This document shows, piece by piece, positions 1-8,692 of a stretch of DNA of 64,000 bases; within the stretch, counting starts at the first letter, position 1, and each line of letters opens with the position of its first letter. The position numbers were made by a program, and so were the translations under genes. The stretch spans positions 23,876 through 87,875 of the forward strand of contig PDQG01000008.1 of the NCBI GenBank assembly GCA_002747745.1, read 5' to 3'. The notes under the pieces are model-generated. The model did no database searches. It was not told the DNA's origin and saw only the letters and a program-made list of their open reading frames with translations. This DNA comes from a bacterium DOLZORAL124_38_8. Its GTDB lineage: Bacteria > Patescibacteriota > Gracilibacteria > UBA4473.

Positions 1-2
1 TA

Positions 3-551
3 ATCATCGGAATTTTGTCTGGAATGGGCATTGCCCAGTATAAACAAATGGTACGGAAGGCTCAGATTGCAAAAGAATTAGCCGAATTAAAACAAGACTT
101 AACCAACGCGAATTTATCAAGAATTGATTTACAAGACAAACACGCTACGGAGGAAGAAGAGATGGCACAAGCCAGAATTGAAAGAGATGTAGTCGTCAAG
201 GCGATTCAGGTAACCAGAAATATTTTACAAAAACCCGTGAGAGAAATCACAGGGCATAATTGTTATGCGTGTCTTTGTCGTGGAAGAGATTTGAGTAATA
301 TGCCAGATAATTCTCCCTGTCTTCATTATTGGAATAAGCTAAGAACGGAGATGGAGAAAGCGACTGGAATTGATTTGAGTTTATTAAAACGAGATATTTG
401 GGGGATTCCTCATCTTATAGATGAAAACCAAGGTGAGCGTGGATTAAATTGTTCGAGAGATACAATTTATATTATAGGAAGAGATAAAGTTTTAGAGGCT
501 GATGAATGGATGAGAATTCCTCTATACAAACCGCTATGTCCGAGTGGGTAG
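3..551 (+). CDS. Type IV pilin-like protein, 5' truncated by window edge
   Basis: The reading frame is open from base 3 to the TAG at 549-551 and continues to the left of the window. The first visible residues, IIGILSGMGIAQYKQ, match the end of a class III (type IV pilin) N-terminal helix and closely resemble the pilin at about 15.8-16.5 kb (IIGILAGIGIAQYKS), so the TTG at 15 is internal and not a start. After the helix comes a charged helical stretch and then a globular part with several cysteines (NCYACLCRGRD, SPCLHYW, GLNCSRD), possibly disulfide-bonded outside the cell. About 182 residues are visible. A PilN-like small ORF follows about 60 bases downstream. Pilin or pseudopilin assignment rests on the helix and the paralogue; which pilus component it is cannot be told. 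Confidence 0.75.
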   Translation: MIGILSGMGIAQYKQMVRKAQIAKELAELKQDLTNANLSRIDLQDKHATEEEEMAQARIERDVVVKAIQVTRNILQKPVREITGHNCYACLCRGRDLSNMPDNSPCLHYWNKLRTEMEKATGIDLSLLKRDIWGIPHLIDENQGERGLNCSRDTIYIIGRDKVLEADEWMRIPLYKPLCPSG

Positions 552-613
552 TTTGTTTTTTGACTTTTTGGGGTTAAGGTGTTATTTTGTGTTTGTATTT
601 AGAAATATTAAAC

Positions 614-892
614 ATGGAGAATACGGTATATTTTGAAACTTACTCGTATCCAAAACAGAAAGAATTGTTACAAGAAATTTATCATAATGCTATTTTAAGA
701 GAAAGTGGATTATTGGTGGAGGGTATTCAGTTTACTTCGGGTAAAATTGATGATTCGTCTTCTCTTAAACTAAATGGAGTGGCAGAGAGTTTTGCTGCAT
801 TTAACACGTTTATAAAAGAATTAGAGGAGAAAGGAATTTTGGTTAAGAGTGTTGGTTATAACAAAGAAGAATTAAATTCTAGTTTGTGCTGA
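614..892 (+). CDS. Small PilN-like protein (C-terminal domain only)
   Basis: A 92-residue protein if started at the ATG at 614; a TTG at 587, preceded by a G-rich SD-like stretch, would add nine residues. The second half (VEGIQFTSGKI ... LNGVAESFAAFNTFIKELEE ... VKSVGYNKEE) follows the pattern of the periplasmic ferredoxin-like domain of the pilus assembly protein PilN, with the typical L-x-G-x-A-x-S and FI-x-x-LE positions. The N-terminal membrane helix and cytoplasmic tail of PilN are missing. It lies just downstream of a pilin-like gene, which supports a pilus link. It ends in a tandem TGA-TAG stop and overlaps the end of the convergent phosphatase gene by 21 bases. The similarity was judged by eye, so this could also be an unrelated small protein. 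Confidence 0.5.
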   Translation: MENTVYFETYSYPKQKELLQEIYHNAILRESGLLVEGIQFTSGKIDDSSSLKLNGVAESFAAFNTFIKELEEKGILVKSVGYNKEELNSSLC

Positions 893-1327
893 TAGTTTCT
901 CAACCCACTGTTTGGTAGCTCGTTCGAGTTGCTGAAACATAATTTCAAAGCCATCAAACGCCGAATAATACGGATCGTTTACCTCATGTGCATCGAATAG
1001 ATGCACTTTTTTATAATTTTCTGGAGCGATTATTTTTTTGATATTATCAATGTTTGAATAATCCATCGCCAGAATTAAATCAAATTCTTCGCCGTCTTGG
1101 GCGGTAAGTTTCCGAGATTTTTGAGCCGAAATATCAATGCCATATTTTTGGCAAACTTGAATCGACCGATCGTCAGGAGCCGAACCACTATGAAAGGCGG
1201 AAGTTCCAGCCGAATCAATCTGATACGAATCGGTAAGATTTTCTTGTTCAAGAATGGCTCGTAAAATTCCTTCGGCGGCGGGGCTACGGCAAATATTACC
1301 TAAACAAACACAAAGTATTTTTTTCAT
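872..1327 (-). CDS. Low-molecular-weight protein-tyrosine phosphatase
   Basis: The 151-residue protein starts MKKILCVCLGNICRSP, which holds the CX5R(S) phosphate loop: nucleophile Cys8, Arg14 and Ser15. The distal general-acid motif DPYY is present before FDGFEIMFQQLE, as in the LMW-PTP fold. Length is normal for the family. The enzyme would remove phosphate from tyrosine residues on cytoplasmic proteins, often components of envelope or capsule synthesis. It begins two bases after the stop of the giant acidic protein gene, so the two are almost certainly co-transcribed and probably translationally coupled. No partner tyrosine kinase is visible in the window. Confidence 0.92.
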   Translation of the reverse strand: MKKILCVCLGNICRSPAAEGILRAILEQENLTDSYQIDSAGTSAFHSGSAPDDRSIQVCQKYGIDISAQKSRKLTAQDGEEFDLILAMDYSNIDNIKKIIAPENYKKVHLFDAHEVNDPYYSAFDGFEIMFQQLERATKQWVEKLSAQTRI

Positions 1328-1329
1328 AG

Positions 1330-4300
1330 TTATTCGTTTAATACAATGTTGAGTGTAATAGTTTTATTAAATTGCTCGTGGGCGGTGTTACCGGCTATTT
1401 CAAGGTGAATGGTTTGTGGCGTTTGTTTTTTTACTCGCACGGCTATAAATTGGAGTGACTTTAGTTCGAATAATGCTTGCCCGAGTTGTCGGAAGACGTC
1501 AAGCGCATTTTCGATATACAATTTTTTTTGGGTGTTTGTTAACTGAATATTCCGGATAACTTCCGAAGCGTGTTCGAGCTCGTAATGGAGAATAGCTTTT
1601 GATACTAACGTGCCAAAATTCATACCGTTTGGAATATGTTTTTCTTCAAACGGAGTCTTTTCTTTCGTTTCAGAGACGTCTTCGTCGTCTTCTTCAGAGG
1701 TTTCTTCTTCTGTTTGTAAAAAACGTGCGAGCATGTTTTTCATTTCAAATTCGGCTGAGTCTGCATCAAGTTCTGATTCTATCGATTCGGAATGAAGTGT
1801 TTCTTCGGTAGTTTCTCCTTTATCAGGGACCGTTTCAGTGGCAGTTTCAAGCGCGTCATCATTGGCGGATTCGGTTTCTGTTTCGGTGGTTTCGTCTGGG
1901 GCATCGTTCAAATCTTGTTCGGCTTCAAGTTCTGATTCATCGTCTGTATTTTCAGGGCTGGCTTCGTTCTGGTCGGTTTCGGTTTCATTTCCTGCTTCTT
2001 GGTTTTCTTCATCTGCTTCTAAATCATCCTCAAGTGTTTCGTCGACCTCTTCCTCTAATTCGTTTTCTGCTTCCGTATTTTCAGAGTCTTCTTCTACCTC
2101 TGTTTCATCGGTTATTTCGTCCGCTTCAAGGGTATCATCTTGGTCTAAATTTTCGTCAAAATCGTCATTATTTTCCGGATTGGCTTCGTTCTGGTCGGAC
2201 TCAGTTTCATTTACGGTCTCTTGATTTTCTTCATCTTCTTCGACCAGGGTTTCTATCCCTAAAATATTTTGTGCCACCAAATTTTCTTCGGCCGAAAACT
2301 TATTCCACTCCTCGACATGGGTTTTAGAAAGTTCTTTCATTTTATAACTTCTCAAATTATCTGACACGAGAATGGTTTGGACTTCTTCGGGTTTGTCTTT
2401 GTTTTGTAAGTCTTTTGATAATTCATTGAATTCTGAATCAGACAAAGTGTCGAGCATTTCTAGTAAAAAGGGGAGGGTGTCTTTTTCGTGTCCTTTGAGC
2501 CATTTTTCGGTTCCGTCACCAAGTTCTAAGAGCGAAGATAAGCGGTTGAATTTTTGTCCTAAATTATCGGTGTTTTTTAGTATTACGTGTTTGAATTCTA
2601 ACTGGTGGGTGTGTCCCAAATTTTTCAGATCATTTATTCCTACCTCACCATTTTCATGTTGCCATTCGCTGAAGGCTTCGGACAATTCATCAGTTTTTGC
2701 ATAAAATTTATCGGCGCCCCATTGGTCCCAATCGGCCTTGGGCATAAATATTTGGTATTTATTTCCTAACGCTCGATCAAAATCTTGTCGAGTTTTTATT
2801 TGGTCCGCGCCTTGTTTTTGGAGCCAATCGGTGTCCATGGTATCAATTTTTTGGCTGAATGTTTCGGCTACTTTTATTCGTTCTTGGTGTGCGGGCCAGA
2901 GTTCATTGAATTTTTGAGTAAAAAGTTCTTTGCCGCCATTTTCCCACTGGCTTTGAGGCATTTTTATGTTGTTGAGTTCGCCAATCGCTTTGGCAAAGGC
3001 TCCGGCGGTCGTAATTTTATTAGGGTCAACTTTGTCGGCCGTCATGGACAATATTTTTTGTTTGTTTTTTTCATCCAAGGCGGGTTTTTCCGCTGACTCT
3101 AATGAATCAACCGACTCGATGGTTTGAAGTTCCGAATGAAGGTCGAGTAATTTCTTTTTGAATAAAGGTTCATTGGCTTTCCATACATCATCGTCCATCC
3201 AAACGTCAAATTGCTTCGCAAAAAACGAAACATCTTGTTTCATTTTAGCTAAATCTTTTTCCGAAGCCTGTTTAAGGGCGGTTTCAAGCTGCATACCATT
3301 GATGTCGCGATGGGCTTGTTCGTTTTTTTGTTGCCAGTCGGTTTCGATTTTTTGCAATTGTGTTATTTCTTTTTCTAACGTTTGTTGCAATTTTGAAGGC
3401 GAAACGAACGTTTTATCAAATCGTTTCCAACTTGATTCAGCATTTTGTTTTTGGGTGCTTATTTTTTCGAATACGGCTTGGGCTTGGTCAGAATATTTGA
3501 GTGTTTCTTGTTTTGATTGCACGGTTTGTTCAATGGTTTGCAAATTTTTTAAAGCCTGTTCATATTGTGGAACATATTTGTCTTTCAATTCGCTTATCCA
3601 GCCTTGTTTTTCTTGGTATGAATTTGAGCGAGCAAACGACTCTCGCATGGCGTTTTGAATGGTCGAATTTGAAAGAGCTCCAATAACGGATTCGAAGGCG
3701 TTATTTTGTTTTTCGTCCGCTTCTTTTTTTTCAGTTGAGTATTTGGCGAATTTGGCTTCGACGGCCCTATTAAAATTAGGATGATTTTTCAAATACGCTT
3801 TCGCATCATTTATTCGGTCGCCAAAATATTCCTTAATGAAGAATTGTTTTAAATCTTTTGTTGAACCAAAATTTTGTTCAAAAGATTGTAGGTTTTTATT
3901 CATGTTTTCCCAGGCTTTGGCCATGTCGGATCGTGGGATTTTGTCTTTCGATTTTTTGGTTTCTCGATTTTTTATGTCGCCTTCTACTTTTCCCCAAAGG
4001 TATTTCATTCGTTCTCCTAAGAGTTTTTGAATCGACTTTGGCAGGTCGGCAAAAAACTTGTTTTGGCTTAACTCCTGATTCGTTCGTTGGGCAATTTCTT
4101 CGGGTCTTAAATGTTTCCATTCGCCATTGGTGGCTTTTTCTTTGGCGGCTACGATGATCGATTCGGCTTTTTTTACGCGTTTTTTGGCGGTTTCTAACTT
4201 TTTCTTAAAAGCCTCTTTTTGGGCGGTAATTTTTTTTACCATTTCTACGCCAAACACTTTTGGGTACCCCGATAATCGAATTTCGTCTTTTTGAATTTTA

Positions 4301-5328
4301 TCGAAAGTGGGTTCAAAGTCTTCAAAATTAATTTTTAGTAAGCCTTTTTTTTCCGTGAAATTTTGAAATTCTGTATCAAGTAACGTCTCGTTTTGTTTTA
4401 AGAGGGTTTCGCTTTGCGGACGCAGAATATCCAGTTGTACTTTTTGTGCTTCTTTTACTTTTTCTTTTCCATATTCTATGAACTTAAGTTTTAATTTTTC
4501 GGCCTCTGCTTGTGGAAGCTTGTTAATGTCGACTTTTTTGGAAGCTTCACTGAAAAATGCTTGTAATTTTTTGGCCGACATATGCACAAATTTGGGGTCT
4601 TTTTTCACTTCATCAAGGGCGGTGTCGAGGGCTTCTGTTCCAGCTTGTTTTTTCTTTTCAATAATTTTCGGCCGTTTAGACATTTTGGTTGCTAGTTTGT
4701 CTAAATGCTCTTTTTTGTTTTTCCAAAAATTCTCTGCGTTGGTTTGAATTGATTTTTGTTCGTCTTCACTGAGTAACTTTTGATTATTCGGGTTTTCGAA
4801 ATATTCTTGAATAATTTGTTTGGCTTGTTCTTTGTCAGTCGTTTTGGTGAAAGCCTCCTGCAAATCTTCCCATATTTTTTGATGGATTTCGGTTCGGTTT
4901 TGGAAATTTTCCGTATTTTTATCGAGCGATTCTTCGTATTTGGACTGAGCCTCAATATATAAAACCCCTAAATTCGTTTTTAAAGAATTCATATTTTCAT
5001 TGGGAAGTTGTTCTTGCATGTATTGTAAGAACTTTTCTTTCCCATTTTCTTCAAAAAAATCAGTTTCTTGGGCCAAAATAGCAATAAATTCGTCGCGGTT
5101 TTGCAGTAGTTTATCTAGGGGAGATTGGGTTTCGGTGTTTGTTTCTGATGCATCTCCCAAGGTGTTCATAGCGTTGGATGAAACATCTTTTCCCGTTTTT
5201 TCGATTTCGGTTTGGGTTGTTTGAATAAATTTGTCGAGCGTTTGGTGGTCTTTTACTTTTTCCATCTTAAAAATAATTCGGGGTGAATTTTGGTGTGATA
5301 AGACGGCTTTGTTAAATAAGTTTTTCAT
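1330..5328 (-). CDS. Giant acidic coiled-coil protein, function unknown
   Basis: About 1332 residues, taking the ATG at 5328 (preceded by GGAG); a TTG at 5352 would add eight residues. I do not recognise a family. There is no signal peptide and no membrane segment, so a cytoplasmic location is likely. Roughly the first 1000 residues are Lys/Glu/Gln-rich helices with long coiled-coil character. Around 780-930 a unit of about 60 residues with the pattern K/R-MP-x-x-x-W-x-x-x-G occurs twice. A highly acidic Glu/Asp/Thr/Asn stretch of about 180 residues follows, itself containing a duplicated segment (EENQETVNETESDQNEA and EENQEAGNETETDQNEA). The last 110 residues look like a small folded domain. 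It is directly followed by a tyrosine phosphatase, suggesting regulation by tyrosine phosphorylation, which is inference. Confidence 0.8.
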   Translation of the reverse strand: MKNLFNKAVLSHQNSPRIIFKMEKVKDHQTLDKFIQTTQTEIEKTGKDVSSNAMNTLGDASETNTETQSPLDKLLQNRDEFIAILAQETDFFEENGKEKFLQYMQEQLPNENMNSLKTNLGVLYIEAQSKYEESLDKNTENFQNRTEIHQKIWEDLQEAFTKTTDKEQAKQIIQEYFENPNNQKLLSEDEQKSIQTNAENFWKNKKEHLDKLATKMSKRPKIIEKKKQAGTEALDTALDEVKKDPKFVHMSAKKLQAFFSEASKKVDINKLPQAEAEKLKLKFIEYGKEKVKEAQKVQLDILRPQSETLLKQNETLLDTEFQNFTEKKGLLKINFEDFEPTFDKIQKDEIRLSGYPKVFGVEMVKKITAQKEAFKKKLETAKKRVKKAESIIVAAKEKATNGEWKHLRPEEIAQRTNQELSQNKFFADLPKSIQKLLGERMKYLWGKVEGDIKNRETKKSKDKIPRSDMAKAWENMNKNLQSFEQNFGSTKDLKQFFIKEYFGDRINDAKAYLKNHPNFNRAVEAKFAKYSTEKKEADEKQNNAFESVIGALSNSTIQNAMRESFARSNSYQEKQGWISELKDKYVPQYEQALKNLQTIEQTVQSKQETLKYSDQAQAVFEKISTQKQNAESSWKRFDKTFVSPSKLQQTLEKEITQLQKIETDWQQKNEQAHRDINGMQLETALKQASEKDLAKMKQDVSFFAKQFDVWMDDDVWKANEPLFKKKLLDLHSELQTIESVDSLESAEKPALDEKNKQKILSMTADKVDPNKITTAGAFAKAIGELNNIKMPQSQWENGGKELFTQKFNELWPAHQERIKVAETFSQKIDTMDTDWLQKQGADQIKTRQDFDRALGNKYQIFMPKADWDQWGADKFYAKTDELSEAFSEWQHENGEVGINDLKNLGHTHQLEFKHVILKNTDNLGQKFNRLSSLLELGDGTEKWLKGHEKDTLPFLLEMLDTLSDSEFNELSKDLQNKDKPEEVQTILVSDNLRSYKMKELSKTHVEEWNKFSAEENLVAQNILGIETLVEEDEENQETVNETESDQNEANPENNDDFDENLDQDDTLEADEITDETEVEEDSENTEAENELEEEVDETLEDDLEADEENQEAGNETETDQNEASPENTDDESELEAEQDLNDAPDETTETETESANDDALETATETVPDKGETTEETLHSESIESELDADSAEFEMKNMLARFLQTEEETSEEDDEDVSETKEKTPFEEKHIPNGMNFGTLVSKAILHYELEHASEVIRNIQLTNTQKKLYIENALDVFRQLGQALFELKSLQFIAVRVKKQTPQTIHLEIAGNTAHEQFNKTITLNIVLNE

Positions 5329-5404
5329 CTGCTCCGTCTGTATTGTGCACAACGAACGATTTTATGCAACCTATAGAAAGAACCAATAAATTTTTCGGAT
5401 ATGG

Positions 5405-5971
5405 TTACAGCACTTTTTTGGGTAAAAAATAGAGATATACCGAACTTGAGAGGCTGAGTATTCCCATAATTATAAACAGAGTATTGAACCCAAAAGTCGT
5501 GGCAATGTACCCACCAAATAAAGCACCAATTGCACTAGAAAAGTAGTTTGTTGACTCCCAAATGCCCCATTCTGAGGCGGATTCACCTTTGTCTAAATGT
5601 CTTGAAAATTCTGCGTCAAAAGGAGGGGAATAGATTGATTCTCCGATTCCTAGAAGTATTTGCATAAATAACAAGGTCGTCATTGATTCTACTTGGGTGT
5701 ACCCAAAAAAGGCGCTGGCAATTAATAAATATCCCAAACTGACTACTTTTTTGTCTTCGGTCATTTTGTTGGAAATTCGCCCAGAAAAGAATGTGGTAAT
5801 ACCGGCCACAACGGCAAATAGAGCACTCGCAAAACTAGCATCTAGCAAATCTCCTCCAATTTTTTCTACAAAAATTGCATAAATGGGTGCAATCATAGCC
5901 CCAGAAATTAACACCATCGAATTTGTTACGAGTAATATTTTGAGGGCCGTGTTTTTGAGTATTTTTTTCAT
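5405..5971 (-). CDS. Half-length MFS transporter (six membrane helices)
   Basis: The 188-residue membrane protein has about six hydrophobic helices. The loop between helices 2 and 3 reads FSGRISNKMTEDKK, the place of the MFS motif-A signature, and the later IGALFGGYIATTFGF also fits an MFS N-terminal domain. Ordinary MFS carriers have twelve helices and about 400 residues, so this is one half only. It ends cleanly at TAA after a charged tail (FLPKKVL), and there is no second half downstream. It overlaps the end of purK by four bases (ATGA), so it is translated with purK and dnaA. It may work as a homodimer or may be a remnant; substrate unknown. Confidence 0.75.
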   Translation of the reverse strand: MKKILKNTALKILLVTNSMVLISGAMIAPIYAIFVEKIGGDLLDASFASALFAVVAGITTFFSGRISNKMTEDKKVVSLGYLLIASAFFGYTQVESMTTLLFMQILLGIGESIYSPPFDAEFSRHLDKGESASEWGIWESTNYFSSAIGALFGGYIATTFGFNTLFIIMGILSLSSSVYLYFLPKKVL

Positions 5972-7095
5972 TCAGCGATGACGGTTACTTGTTGTAATAA
6001 TTCGTCTCCGAGTTTTTTTGCTTGTTCTAAATTTTTGTTCAAAATATTAATATGTCCCATTTTTCTCCCTGGTTTGGTGGTGATTTTTCCGTACCAAAAT
6101 AAGTGCGCATTGGGTGTTTGCATAATGGTTTCAATGCCCTTGATTTTGGCGTTTCCGGTGTTGTTTGGAGCCCCTAAAAGGTTAATCATTACGCTGGGGG
6201 TGTGAATACTTGTGTCGCCCAGAGGAAGATTGAGTACGGTTCGAAGCAATTGTTCAAACTGGTTGGTCACGGCTCCATTTAAACTCCAGTGCCCAGAATT
6301 ATGGGCTCGTGGAGCCATTTCGTTGACTAACACTTGTCCGTTTTGGTCTAAGAAAAACTCTACCGCCAAAATTCCTTCTAGTTCTAATTTTTCAGCAATT
6401 TTGGTGGCTAATTTTTGGCAAGTGTTGTTGATATCATCGCTGATATTGGCTGGGGCATACACAAATTTTACGAGGTTTAATTCGGGGTCAAAATCCTGTC
6501 CGACGGTTGGAAAGGTTTTGATTTCGCCTTGTTTGTTTCGGGCCACAATCACGCTGAGTTCCTGTTCAATGTCGACCATTTTTTCCAAAATACTTGGGGC
6601 ATCAAATCCTTTTGATTGAGCGGCTTCAAGCGTTGGTAATACGGTTACGCCTTGTCCGTCGTAGCCTCCAGTACGAGTTTTTTGTACGGCGGGTAAAAAG
6701 TTTTCGTTCGCCAGTAATTCCGTTTTATTCTGAATTTCAATAAACTCACTTGTGGGAATATTGTTCGCCACAAAAAATTCTTTTTGGACTTGTTTGTCTT
6801 GAATCATGCGTAGAATTTTACTGCTTGGTCGCACGATTTTTCCTTGTTGTTCGAGTTGTTCGAGGGCCTCAACATTGACGTGTTCAATTTCAATTGTCAA
6901 AATATCAACCTTTTTTCCAAAATCCAACACGGTTTGGTAATCATTAAAATCGCCCGCTACAAAATTATCAGCCAACGGGGCACACGGGCATTCGGGGTTG
7001 GGGTCTAACACGTGTACTGGTACACCAAATGCTCGAATGCTGGGCATCATCATTCGTCCGAGTTGTCCGCCGCCAAGAATTCCAATGGTTTTCAT
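5968..7095 (-). CDS. purK: N5-carboxyaminoimidazole ribonucleotide synthetase PurK
   Basis: The 375-residue protein begins MKTIGILGGGQLGRMM, the typical PurK nucleotide-binding start, and continues through an ATP-grasp region (QKTRTGGYDGQGV, LEKMVDIEQELSVIVARN) and the metal-binding end VNEMAPRAHNSGHW. PurK uses ATP and bicarbonate to carboxylate AIR in de novo purine synthesis. It starts three bases after the dnaA stop and ends in an ATGA overlap with the half-MFS gene, forming a dnaA-purK-MFS operon. The TGA at 5968-5970 is an unambiguous stop, which supports the standard genetic code. PurE is not in the window. Confidence 0.95.
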   Translation of the reverse strand: MKTIGILGGGQLGRMMMPSIRAFGVPVHVLDPNPECPCAPLADNFVAGDFNDYQTVLDFGKKVDILTIEIEHVNVEALEQLEQQGKIVRPSSKILRMIQDKQVQKEFFVANNIPTSEFIEIQNKTELLANENFLPAVQKTRTGGYDGQGVTVLPTLEAAQSKGFDAPSILEKMVDIEQELSVIVARNKQGEIKTFPTVGQDFDPELNLVKFVYAPANISDDINNTCQKLATKIAEKLELEGILAVEFFLDQNGQVLVNEMAPRAHNSGHWSLNGAVTNQFEQLLRTVLNLPLGDTSIHTPSVMINLLGAPNNTGNAKIKGIETIMQTPNAHLFWYGKITTKPGRKMGHINILNKNLEQAKKLGDELLQQVTVIAE

Positions 7096-7097
7096 GT

Positions 7098-8507
7098 TTA
7101 TTTGAGTCCTAAATCTTTTTTCAGTGAATGTAAGTGTCGTGCCACGGTTGAATCTTTTCGTCCGAGGGCTTTTATTTTTCGAATTCCGTGCATAATAGTG
7201 GTGTGATTTTTCCCTCCAAATACAAATCCAATACCTTCATAACTCATTTTTAGGGCTTCTTTACACAACACCCAGGCAATTTGTCGGGGCAACACAATTT
7301 CACTTTTTCGAGAAGTTCCCATCAGGTCGGTCGCTGGGACTTGGAAATATTCAGAAACTAAAGTGATGATATCATCTGAATTTTTCGCAATAAATTTGGT
7401 GCTGTCGTTTGATAAAGTGTAGTCTTCGCCTGGATTAAGTTTGCGGAAAATCCGCCCTACTGATTGAACCGTTGGTGAGGTACCCGTAATTTCCATTTCG
7501 GCCGAAACTTGGTTAAGAATGTTCTCAAGTTCGCGTAGATTGCTTCGTACGTTTGAAGCGATAAATTCTAGCACATCATTCGGCAAAATAATTTGTTTGG
7601 CCAGTGATTTTTCTTGCAAAATAGCCATTCGGGTTTCAATGTTTGGCATTTGTACGTCGGCTAAAAGCCCCCCGCCAAGTCGAGAACGAAGCCGATCAGA
7701 AATTCCTTTCAGTTCGCTGGGTGGTCGGTCAGCCGAAAATACAATTTGCTTATTAAACTCGTATAAATCGTTAAAAGTATTAAACAATTCTTCTTGGGTT
7801 TTTTCTTTTCCTTCAAAAAACTGAATATCATCAAGCAAAAAAGCGTCTACTTGACGATATTTTCGTCGTAATTCGTTTGATTTTCGTTCGCGGATTGATT
7901 TTACAATCTCGTTCATAAACCGTTCAGCCGTGGTGTAAATAACTTTAGCGTTTGGATTTAGGCGACGGATTTCATTGGCGATTCCTTGTAAAAGGTGCGT
8001 TTTTCCCAGTCCTACGCCTCCGTAAATAAAGAGGGGATTATATTTTCGTTTTTCGGTTAAGGGGCTTTCGGCCACGGCGCAAGCGGCGGCGTGAGCAAAC
8101 TTAGTTTCTTCGCCCACAATGTAATTGCTAAGCGTAAACCGTTCTTGGGTAATTCGGGTTTTGGTTCCATCGGAAAATTGTTGTTCGGGTTGGTTGGGTA
8201 ATTTTCGTGGTTTTTCTGATTTGGTTTCAAATACTTTTGAGGTTTGTGGTTTATCGGCTAACGATAAATCTACGGTAAAATACAAAGTATCAATTTCGGG
8301 GAGCACGGCTTGAAAATTAGACAAAATAATGGTGCGGTATTTACTTTCGAGCCAATTCTTATTCATTTCGGTTGGACAAGCCAACACTATGGCCGTGCCA
8401 CTAATTTCGGCTATTTGTACTTTTTTAAACCAGGTAAAAAACTCCATGCGAGAAATTTTTTCACTGAGTCGCCCTAAAACCGTTTCCCATACTTGAAACT
8501 TATCCAT
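7098..8507 (-). CDS. dnaA: Chromosomal replication initiator DnaA
   Basis: The 469-residue protein has all four DnaA domains: an N-terminal helical domain (VWETVLGRLSEKIS), a short linker, the AAA+ module with Walker A GGVGLGKT at residues 163-170 and Walker B FLLDDIQFF, and the C-terminal helix-turn-helix with the signature GKNHTTIMHGIRKI that reads DnaA boxes. It opens the replication origin. It heads an operon with purK. The mRNA has no Shine-Dalgarno motif; instead CCTCC lies just before the ATG, and a TTGTCA/TAGAAA promoter ends nine bases upstream of the start, so the transcript is nearly leaderless. Confidence 0.98.
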   Translation of the reverse strand: MDKFQVWETVLGRLSEKISRMEFFTWFKKVQIAEISGTAIVLACPTEMNKNWLESKYRTIILSNFQAVLPEIDTLYFTVDLSLADKPQTSKVFETKSEKPRKLPNQPEQQFSDGTKTRITQERFTLSNYIVGEETKFAHAAACAVAESPLTEKRKYNPLFIYGGVGLGKTHLLQGIANEIRRLNPNAKVIYTTAERFMNEIVKSIRERKSNELRRKYRQVDAFLLDDIQFFEGKEKTQEELFNTFNDLYEFNKQIVFSADRPPSELKGISDRLRSRLGGGLLADVQMPNIETRMAILQEKSLAKQIILPNDVLEFIASNVRSNLRELENILNQVSAEMEITGTSPTVQSVGRIFRKLNPGEDYTLSNDSTKFIAKNSDDIITLVSEYFQVPATDLMGTSRKSEIVLPRQIAWVLCKEALKMSYEGIGFVFGGKNHTTIMHGIRKIKALGRKDSTVARHLHSLKKDLGLK

Positions 8508-8516
8508 ACAGGAGGT

Positions 8517-8545
8517 TTTCTATCAAAAAAAAAGGCGATTGACAA
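8517..8545 (-). promoter_or_regulatory. Predicted dnaA promoter
   Basis: On the minus strand TTGTCA (8540-8545) and TAGAAA (8517-8522) are separated by 17 bases. The -10 box ends nine bases before the dnaA ATG, so transcription would start two or three bases from the start codon. A TGTGGAAAA sequence, a relaxed DnaA-box match, lies at 8552-8560 just upstream and could serve autoregulation. Confidence 0.55.
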
Positions 8546-8692
8546 GTGAAATGTGGAAAACTTTTTTGAAAATTATTGGAATGATATACTGGTCTTTTAG
8601 TAGTATTGACAAATTTAAAAAAACATTTTTAAACTTGACAAGAAGAAGAAGCGTTACAATTTTGGTGGATTAAATCTTAATGGTATAAAAAA

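Noticed and set aside
1599..5224. Many plus-strand ORFs across the giant-protein gene
   Set aside because: Ser/Phe-rich shadows of the acidic, Lys/Glu-rich minus-strand gene; no start signals or domains.
890..5970. Possible UGA-glycine code (as in BD1-5/SR1 relatives)
   Set aside because: Long conserved genes such as dnaA, pyrG, secA, nrdA and nrdB are intact under the standard code, and UGA ends purK, the membrane protein before 29316 and the gene before rodA in ATGA overlaps.
8509..8516. AGGAGG on the plus strand beside the dnaA start
   Set aside because: It is on the wrong strand for dnaA and no plus-strand ORF starts behind it; probably chance.
8508..8692. oriC at the dnaA upstream region
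   Set aside because: Only one relaxed DnaA-box word (TGTGGAAAA at 8552) was found and no cluster of boxes or AT-rich 13-mers; a GC-skew plot would be needed.
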